A DNA stretch of 64,000 nt from Acorus gramineus (lineage: Eukaryota; Streptophyta; Magnoliopsida; Acorales; Acoraceae). Shown piece by piece: positions 56,303-64,000 of the stretch. Every line of letters starts with the position of its first letter. Position 1 is the first letter of the stretch. The notes below the pieces were generated by a model, which had not been told where the DNA came from, ran no database searches, and was given only the letters and a program-made list of their open reading frames with translations. The DNA lies in assembly GCA_030737835.1 (NCBI GenBank), contig JAUJYN010000035.1, positions 1,302,917-1,366,916 on the forward strand. The letters are read 5' to 3'. The translations under genes and the position numbers were made by a program.

Positions 56303-59300
56303 TATCACACCCTAGGGCGGCCGTCCCCAAGACATGGCAATAATGAAATATCAGCTACCAATAGCTGAGGTCAATAAGACTCCAACAACAACACACAAGG
56401 TGGCAAAGCAAGGATAATGATAACTGACTGAAAAGCGGAAGCATAATATATAAACAATGTCTGTAAACCAAAAACATTATTACATACTCGAATACACAAT
56501 CACTGTCCTGTGAGAGCCAAGTCTAGACCAAATAAAATATAACCTGTGCCACATGCACGATTTACAATACATAAAATGACTCTAGGACTGCTAACAGCCT
56601 CGCACTCGCCACCCGCCGAAAGAACGCTCCACGCCCATAAGACCACGCCACAGGAAAGCTCCAACTCCACGCCCAACACTGCCCCTGAAAAGAAACAGTA
56701 TGCGAGGGGTGAGCTACAAGCTCAGTGAGTGGCTGCAAACCAATCACCATACAACAGTTCAATACATAAACAATTTCCTTTCAAGGTAAACATGGGTGGA
56801 AACCCCTGGATAACTGGGTCACGCGGCGGCGCGACCAACCTCACCCTCACCCTCACTCCCGGAGGGAGACTCTTGGGACTTTTGGGGAGAGACCATACCG
56901 TTGGTCGAGGAGACCCGGGATTACTGGTCTACGCAACACTACTGGATCATCTACATCGAGATAACTGCCCAACGATGTCTTTAAACATCGATACGAGACC
57001 GGACCCAACAACTATGGGAACGGACGAACAACGAATGGGTCACGAGGCGACGTGTCTTCATCTCATCCTCACCCTCACTCCCGGAGGGAGACTCTTGGGA
57101 CTTTTGGAAGAGACTTAGACTGCTCTACACCCTTGGTCCACCGGTAGCCCTTTCCTCAGGTAGTCACTACCTGGTATACTCCCACGATCAGTACGCTTCC
57201 GAACACCTCGGTGGTACCTACGGATGGGAGCCTTCTGTCAGGACAGCTTTTCCAACGCCGGGAAGTTCCTACATCGGATCCAACGAAGGGGAGAACGATT
57301 CCACGCTCGCAATATCATTCGTTAGCCCTCTCCCGGGTAGCCTCTACCTGGTACACTCCCACGATCAGTACGCTCCCGAACGCATCGGTGGTACCTACGG
57401 ATGGGAGCCCTCTGTCAGGACAGCTACAACCCGGGCCTCTTCAACATGGACGACATTGGGAGTAAACATTCCATGTTCGCAAAGCAAACCCAATGGAAAA
57501 CAACTACTCTCGATAATCACTTATCGAGATATCGAATACTACTGTACTCCCACACCGTTGCGTCGCTCAGACACAAAGGGGGGGGGTTGCCTCTACTCTC
57601 ACGTAGAAATAATCCCAAGGCACATAACCCAACAGGCGGTTCATATACACGCCTAGCACGGGTAGGCCTAGCTTAATGCCCCACTACCGGTTTAACAATC
57701 CGATAAGATAATGAATTCTCCTGAATTCCAAATGAGTGCATCGCTCGGATGCACGGGGGCGATTACATCGCTAGCGCTCTAACTAAAAAAGTACAACCCG
57801 ACAACGGGTCATACCCACGCCTATTTCAGATAGGCTTAATTAGTTTTAACATGCGCATATATTTTATAGGAGAATTTAATCTTAGTTATGTACATGAACC
57901 ATATGCACGATCACATATCAATTAATCATAGGGATACTCCCTAATCATAGATTTACATCATAATAAATCATACAACATGCATACATGGTCATTAATCACA
58001 TAAGCACACAAGGCCTAACTTAAGCATGCGTTGGATATCACCAACTTAAAAGGTAAGGGTCAAGCGCGATCTCGCGCACTAACAGGTGCATGCCAATATT
58101 CCAAACAAACCTGAGTCGAGTAGGAAATCGCGTCTACTTACTCAGTTCGTTCAGAGGGAGAGGGCGAGAGAGATCATCATCTCATGAAGCTGGTCATAGC
58201 TTTGCCCCATTAGCATGGGCGCAACAACTACACCACGCCCTCGAGTCTTATCGCAAGGGAATATTAAGGCAGATGCCCGTTATTAACCCAGACTTAATCA
58301 TGTTCAATTTCCAATTAATATGGTGGGAGTAGTATAACAATACTACCTAAGGCATACCATATTCTATAGATCCATACACATTACCGAAATACATGCCCAT
58401 ACTAAAGGGGCTCATGCAACACAATCATTCATACATGAATACAATACATGTATATAAGCCTAGCATGCAAGATATCTACATATTATAGCTTAAGCATGGC
58501 CATACTACTTATCTACACAAGTAGTATAGCTAGGGGGCCCCATCGATGCGCGACACGTGACTACACGCGTCGAGCGCATCCCGAGAGGGGGGGGGGGGAT
58601 TGGATCGAACCACTCACCATTACCCGGGACCTCGTGCATCCCATCCGACGAGATCTGCAAGGTAAGGGCATCAAATTTGGTGAGTAACATCACAATTTAA
58701 CACTTAGAAATCACTAGAAATACCAAAGACTTAGACATGCACGCATGCGAGCACGCGCGTACGCACGCATGCCCGGGTGCCCCAGCACCTACCCGAGACC
58801 CTGGGCAACCCCACGCATGCCCCAGCACGCGCACGCACGCGCGCGCGCGCACTGGCACCCAGCCGCGCACCCAGACCTGCCCAGGCACACTGCCCACGCA
58901 CGCGCACGCTCGCGCGCGCCCGCGCGCACGTCCTGTGCGCACCCCGCTCACTGCCAGCGTAGCGTCCACGCGCACCCGCGCGCACGCCCGCGCCTGCATG
59001 CCCGCCGGTGCTTGCCAGCGCCCCTCTGCTCGCTCGCCTGCACGCGCACGCGTGCAGACAGGCCCCCTGCGCGCGCCCAGCCATCCTTAACCCTTTTTAA
59101 CCCCTCCCCCACACTTCTCACTCACCCTAAACCAAATACCTAGCATGCATGACTTCCCCACAACCCCCTAAGCCATGAAAAACCAAGAAAAGAAGGGGAA
59201 GAGCTCACCTTGGGAGGGGGAATGAAAGGGGGAGATTCGGGGGCCCTCGATGCACCCGCAACCACCTCAACCACCACCACCACTACCACCACCTCCTCAG

Positions 59301-59959
59301 CCCTCCTCAGCCTTCTTTGGCTGCAAATCAGGGGGGGGGGAGACATGAAAAGGGAGCTAGAGAGAGGGGGATCAACAACAACAACAACACAAACACAAAC
59401 CTTGCTCTTCCTCCTTCACCTTCTCCTTCCTTTGCTTCTTCCTCCTCCTTCTCCACACACAAAGAGAGGAAAAGAGACCAAGAGAGGGAGAGAGAGAGGT
59501 CCACGAGTTGGGAGAGAGGGGGAGAGAGAGAGAGGGCAAAATGGTCATTTTCATGCCCAAATAGTGTTTTGGGGTGACCATAAGGGGGTGGTGAGGTTAG
59601 GGTTAGGCTCACCCTCACTCAACCACTTATTTTTTCTTTATTGGGAAGCGTGCGGAGAAGCACCACACACTCGAAAATATCTCGCCCACCAAAACCCAGT
59701 AACGGCCAAACCCGGATGCGATTCGGAACTGCATATTTTTTAAAACGTTACCGGAATTCGATGAAATTTTTATGGGTAGTACTAAACGGTACCAGGACCC
59801 GTAATATGCAGTTAGATTTCCAATCAGACTACTCTAACTCCCGCAGGTGGCTAAAAGCTAAAATTTTAGCGGCTCTGATCGAAAAATTAAAAAGCCCCTG
59901 AATGACCAAGAAGTGACCAAGGCTTAACCGAAATGGCTCCAAATAACACATGCATAACA
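56303..59959 (-). mobile_element. 5' LTR of A3
   Basis: 3657 bp, starting TGTTATGCATG at 59959 and ending GGGTGTGATA at 56303 (terminal C changed to T). Predicted splice layout: intron 1 59218-58655 (GTGAGC..CTTGCAG, 564 nt) with a GC-alternating core at about 58735-59075, micro-exon 58654-58618 (37 nt), intron 2 58617-56695 (GTGAGTGG..TTTTCAG, 1923 nt). Confidence 0.9.
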
Positions 59960-61246
59960 TGTATAATACAACCTGGATGACATAGCATGAAGTTTCTCTA
60001 AATATGCTTTTGACCTTAAATAATTGAAGTAATGCATAAATACTCCATATTGTTTTCACTTATAGTCTCAACATGATATCCATTAAGACGGATATCCTTA
60101 AAACTTAGCAGATTTCTTCTAGATCTTGCTGAAAATAATGCATCATTAATATAAAATTGTGTACCTCCTGGTAATATTATATTTGCTCTTCTGAAGCCTT
60201 CAATTAATTTTGTAGTACCAGAGATGGTATTAACATTTGCATTGATTAATGTCAATGTCGAGAAATATTTTTTATTTTGTATGATCGTATGCGTTGTAGC
60301 GCTGTCTGCCAGACAAATGTTACCAACCATAGCCATTCTTGTAAAAAGAAAAATGAAATAAATAAGATAAATATAAAAATAAGAAAATGCATTTCAGATA
60401 ACAAAGAAAAATTATAAAAATACATGAATGACAAAAGTTTTATCATACATCAGGTACGTGACCATATTTTTAAGCATAAAATAAATAACAATCATTTTCC
60501 TTGTGTTAGGGGTTTGTTATGCAACCCTTTTCCCTTCAATTATGCTTTTGTTCAATAGCAAACCACTTCTAGTGGTTTGAGATGTTTTACAAATTCTATG
60601 ATTGTTGTGCTTTCAACTATATAAATCATGATCTCATCATTCTTGACCACAACTTCCATGGCAAACATAAAATAAAATGCATTTACTTCAGGTAATGATG
60701 CTATGCCATTGAGTCAGGTTACATGATATTATTTTATAAAAAAAAAATCATTGTTCGACAACGAGAATATATAAAATTGATGCTCTCAGTATTGCTACAA
60801 CTGGAACATATTTGAGGCATAATGGTTGATGGACCTTTGTCAATGAGGTATTAATCTTTAAATCCTATTCATTATAATGGTGAAAGCTAATAATAATTTA
60901 CATGTTCCTGCTTGGATACATGAATTCTTTTTGTTTTCATTTGGTCCTTCAAGGACCTAAAAAATATATCATATAACTTTTGTTTGGTCCTACATGGACA
61001 TGATCAATCATGATTTGTGTGTATATATATCCTATAGGGACACATTCTAATCATATTTTTCACATGGTCCTCTAAGGATCTATGTAATAATTTTTGTAGT
61101 CCTTCAGAGATAAAATAAAATAAAATTTGCATGGTCCTATTGAGACACATTATTCATAACTTCTACATGGTCCTTCAGGGAACCATGTAAATATAATTTT
61201 TGTATGATCCTTTCTCTTTAACAAAGAGCTTCTCGTGGTGATAATG
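59960..61246 (-). pseudogene. 5' internal part of a Ty1/copia element
   Basis: Minus-strand frame 60016-60336 has the protease motif LADSATTHTI (family DSGTTHTI, with G changed to A), ISGTTKLIEG, LPGGTQFYINDA and RRNLLSFKDIR..GYHVET, the protease to pre-integrase region of copia polyproteins. A further frame toward 59960 continues YLEKLHAMSSRLYYT. The region from 60340 to 61246 has no clear gag and may be leader or decayed gag. The element is cut at 59960 by A3; integrase, RT and the 3' LTR are not in the window. Confidence 0.8.
60943..61190. repeat. Interspersed TGGTCCTN(n)GGACC palindromes
   Basis: Six related boxes at about 60943 (GGTCCTTCAAGGACC), 60986, 61065, 61100, 61131 and 61168 (CATGGTCCTTCAGGGAACCA), spaced about 30-80 bp in AT-rich sequence. 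Confidence 0.7.
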
Positions 61247-61525
61247 TGTTGTGGAACAAAATAAAATGCACAAAGTAAATAAGAAAACACTAAGTAAACA
61301 AGAGAGACAATTTGTAGACTTGTATTATTCTAAACTTGTTGATGATCAAATATAATTAAGAGCCCTCTATTTATAAGCTTAATTATATATCATGGGGTGA
61401 AGAAAGTGAGGGTGTAGGAGAGTGGGAAGTTAGAGAGTGGGATGTTACTATAGTTGAAAGTTACCGAGGGGAGTGGGTTGTCTGAGTGTGTGGAGAAGGT
61501 TGGAGTTATCCGCCATGTCACAACA
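61247..61525 (-). mobile_element. 5' LTR of the Ty1/copia element
   Basis: 279 bp bounded by TGTTGTG (61247) and CACAACA (61525), which are inverted terminal repeats. Orientation is given by the internal coding strand and by a minus-strand TATA box. A normal primer site is not evident next to it. It ends about 337 bp upstream of the SEC61A start codon. Confidence 0.75.
61368..61375 (-). promoter_or_regulatory. TATA box of the copia LTR
   Basis: TATAAATAGAGGGC on the minus strand, a typical copia LTR promoter context, pointing away from SEC61A. Confidence 0.65.
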
Positions 61526-61645
61526 CAAAACATATTGAATCTTGTTGCGAGGCTCAATCCGAGACACGTCCGACTTCATTCACGGTTCAGGTCAAACCCT
61601 CATCAACACTGTCCAATATCGAACAGACGATCCAAGAGCGATGGG

Positions 61646-61719
61646 TGACGTGCAACTACGGACCCAAATCCTCGCCCATCGCAAAAAAGTCTACTAAACC
61701 CATCACAACCGTACACGTG
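61646..61719 (+). promoter_or_regulatory. ACGT-core boxes upstream of SEC61A
   Basis: TGACGTGC (61646-61653) and a G-box CACGTG (61714-61719). ACGT-core sites are bound by bZIP factors; in plants, bZIP28/bZIP60 drive ER-stress induction of translocon genes, so these are candidate unfolded-protein-response sites. They are motif matches only. Confidence 0.4.
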
Positions 61720-61799
61720 TCCAGCAACTCGCACCATAAAACGGCACGTTTTGGGGGAAATGAAAGAGGGGGGAACCCATCGAAAACTCCACCCAAAAA

Positions 61800-61805
61800 T
61801 ATAAA
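61800..61805 (+). promoter_or_regulatory. TATA box of SEC61A
   Basis: TATAAA lies 57 bp before the start codon, giving a transcription start near 61830 and a leader of about 30 nt. A telo-box-like TTAGGGTTT (61828-61836) sits at the expected start, as in many plant translation and secretion genes. Confidence 0.55.
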
Positions 61806-61861
61806 CGCGTCAACGTCGACGATCTCTTTAGGGTTTCAGCAGATCCGAATCATCATCTCTA

Positions 61862-64000
61862 ATGGCCGGAGGAGGGTTTCGTGTCCTTCACCTTGTTCGT
61901 CCGTTTCTGGCGATATTGCCGGAGGTGCAGAGCGCGGATCGGAAGGTGCCGTTCAGGGAGAAGGTCATATACACGGTGATCTCGCTCTTCATCTTCCTGG
62001 TCTGTAGTCAGCTCCCCCTCTATGGGATCCACTCGACGACCGGGGCCGATCCTTTCTATTGGATGAGGGTTATCATGGCGTCGAATCGGGGGACGGTGAT
62101 GGAGCTCGGGATCACGCCGATCGTGACATCGGGACTCGTCATGCAACTCCTCGCGGGATCCAAGATCATCGAGGTTGATAACAGCGTCCGCGAGGACCGG
62201 GCCCTCCTGTGAGTTGAGATCTAGATCTTTTTTTTTTTTTGTGATTGGTGAATTTATGTTGGATTGGTAGATCTGACAATTGTTTTGGTTTGTAAATTTT
62301 TTTTTTTTTTACTTGGAATTTTGGTGGGGTTTGTTGAGGGGGTATTTTTTTGTGGGTCTGTGAATGTGATGGCTGTTATTTTGAGGAAATGGTGTTGATT
62401 TGTGGTTTGAGAAAGATATTGTTTTTTAATGTGTAATAGATTGTAACTTGTTTTTGTGTGCCTGTTTGACTTCATTTATGCGCCATGGAGAGAGGAAACT
62501 GCCTGCCTGAAAGTGAATTTGTACCCTTTGATTAATATCCCATCTTTGTTTAATGTAATTTGATGTTGTGTTTTCTCTGACTGTGGTCCATGTTGTGGAC
62601 AATGCGGTATACATGTAGGCAGGAACAAAATTGTTAAGAGAACAGAAGAGATGAGAGACATTCTCTGGGGCATTAAACTAAAAACCGAGTGATGAAAATG
62701 TGTAAGACATGCAGATGCCTAGTCTATGATGTACTGTCTCTCCCTATTCAGTATTAGCACCTACACTGCCACATTATATTTCCCCCATAAGCTAAGGCAA
62801 CCCATGAATTCATTTCAGGTTTTTCTCCCCCATATAAGTTCCTTTGAAGAACTTCTCATTTCTTGTCAACCTCCAATTTCAAGAGACTAGGTGCCACAGC
62901 ATGTACTATGCATTCATTATTGATAGTACATGTGAGCTATTACTCATTGAATTGTTATACTATATGTATCTACTTATTCTCATTATTGATAGCACGTGTG
63001 AGCCACTGCATGTGCTGGGCTCACTCATCATTATTCAAACATCTGGATGTAAACACTCATCTCGCTTGCAAACATGTGAATATGGCTATATTAAGTATTG
63101 ATATTCTTTCATTGATTTGATTTTTTTTTTCTACCAGAAATGGTGCGCAGAAGTTGCTGGGTATCCTGATTGCCATTGGTGAGGCTGTCGCTTATGTTCT
63201 GTCTGGGATGTATGGCAGCGTTAGCCAACTTGGGACAGGGAATGCCATCCTCATAATTCTTCAGCTTTGCTTTGCTGGCATCATTGTAATTTGCTTAGAT
63301 GAGCTTCTCCAAAAAGGATATGGTCTTGGATCCGGTATTTCTCTGTTTATCGCCACCAACATCTGGTAAGTTAACGTTAGCTATCCTATTATTTCTTCAT
63401 GCATCTGCATATTCATGTTGATGGATCCCTTATGTAGTTGTTATCTGCAGTGAAAATATCATCTGGAAGGCTTTCAGCCCAACAACCATCAACAGCGGAC
63501 GGGGAGCAGAATTTGAAGGTGCTGTCATTGCCTTGTTCCATTTATTAATAACCAGAAAAGACAAGATTCGTGCCCTTCGTGAAGCCTTCTACCGGCAGAA
63601 TCTTCCAAATGTGACGAATCTTCTATCTACGGTGTTGGTCTTCCTTATTGTGATATATTTCCAAGGATTCCGTATCGTGCTGCCTGTGAGGTCAAAGAAC
63701 GCTCGTGGGCAGCAGGGATCCTACCCCATCAAGCTATTCTACACCTCCAACATGCCCATCATTTTGCAGTCTGCACTAGTTTCCAACTTGTACTTTATTT
63801 CCCAGGTGTGAGAGGTTTACTTTGGACAAGTTTTGGGATCACTGATTTTTGTCGTGCATATGTGATTTGTCATACTTAGCCTTGCTGCATTGTTTGCTGC
63901 AGTTGCTGTACAGGAGGTACAGTGGAAATTTCCTTGTCAATCTGCTGGGTATATGGAAGGAATCTGAATATGGAGGTCAGTCGATCCCTGTTGGTGGGAT
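61862..64000 (+). CDS. SEC61A: Protein transport protein Sec61 subunit alpha (5' part)
   Basis: Exons are 61862-62208, 63138-63365, 63451-63805 and 63903 to the window end, with GT-AG introns of 929, 85 and 97 nt and in-phase joins. The frame gives about 342 of the roughly 475 residues usual for the family. It forms the pore of the ER translocon, with Sec61 beta and gamma, for co-translational secretion and membrane insertion. Seen: N-terminus [16 protein letters not shown], SecY signature 1 [17 protein letters not shown] (about residues 81-97), signature 2 [17 protein letters not shown], and the cytosolic loop [19 protein letters not shown] that contacts ribosomes. The start ATG has context CTCTAATGGC. 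One extra Ala after Met relative to the common MGGGF start. No lesion seen; it appears functional. The last exons lie outside the window. Confidence 0.97.
62209..63137 (+). other. Intron 1 of SEC61A
   Basis: GTGAGT donor at 62209 and CTACCAG acceptor ending at 63137. AT-rich, with poly-T runs and no transposon recognised. The short open frames in it have no motifs. Confidence 0.93.

Larger units (their letters stand above)
54184..59959 (-). mobile_element. Recombinant family-A element A3
   Basis: On the minus strand: 5' LTR 59959-56303, primer site, truncated internal region 56302-55259, then the 3' half of an A2-type LTR 55258-54184 ending GGGTGTGACA. The flanks GCAAG (54179-54183) and TGTAT (59960-59964) do not match, and the two LTRs are of different subtypes, so this is not one unrearranged insertion. 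Confidence 0.85.

Noticed and set aside
54184..59959. A3 as a simple full-length element
   Set aside because: No matching target duplication, LTRs of different subtype, and a large internal deletion.
62844..63120. 85-codon open frames in SEC61A intron 1
   Set aside because: They are between well-defined splice sites, AT-rich and without motifs.

Overview
The window is repeat-dominated nuclear DNA from a flowering plant. The evidence is long-LTR Ty3/gypsy chromoviruses of Tekay/Del type with an initiator-Met tRNA primer site, Tat-type and Ty1/copia relics, a PIF/Harbinger relic, SINE-like and foldback repeats, and one ordinary host gene with GT-AG introns: the 5' three quarters of SEC61A (61862 to the window end). 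A GC-rich first exon followed by AT-richer exons in that gene would suit a monocot, but the species cannot be named from the sequence.

1-27703 is a four-level nest. Element A1 (+) has part of its 5' LTR (1-1473), a decayed internal region (1474-4216) and a 3' LTR starting at 4217 and ending only at 27703. That LTR is split by a same-family solo LTR (4934-8712, TSD GTTAT), a family-B solo LTR (9078-12598, TSD CTAGG) and another A solo LTR (13524-26578), which itself holds a full-length family-B Tekay element, B1 (16218-25581, minus strand, TSD GACGC). B1 is the only nearly coding-competent element here.

27704-40288 holds an LTR end of a third family, AT-rich intergenic DNA with a hAT-like MITE, a 0.85-kb foldback repeat, two copies of a SINE-like repeat, a captured AGC-kinase exon fragment, a solo B'-type LTR (33401-36059) and a broken Harbinger element with convergent ORFs (38437-40288). 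40289-53007 holds a minus-strand Tat-type gag-protease fragment with its primer site and probable LTR, interrupted by two solo A LTRs (42178-45940 and 48211-51855), followed by an unidentified TATA-led open frame. 53008-59959 holds minus-strand A-family LTR pieces and a recombinant A element (A3). 59960-61525 is the 5' end of a Ty1/copia element whose 279-bp LTR lies about 340 bp upstream of the SEC61A start codon.

The most interesting signal is in the LTRs themselves. Families A, B and B' share an intron-like layout: donor GTAAG/GTGAG, intron 1 (448-1257 nt), acceptor CAG, a micro-exon of 36-39 nt, donor GTGAGTGG, and intron 2 (about 1.0-2.1 kb) with a branch-point-like CTCAC box before its acceptor. 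One LTR (the 3' LTR of A1) lacks intron 1 exactly at the splice boundaries, as expected if a spliced RNA had been reverse transcribed. GC-alternating cores sit only inside intron 1 and G-quadruplex repeats inside intron 2.
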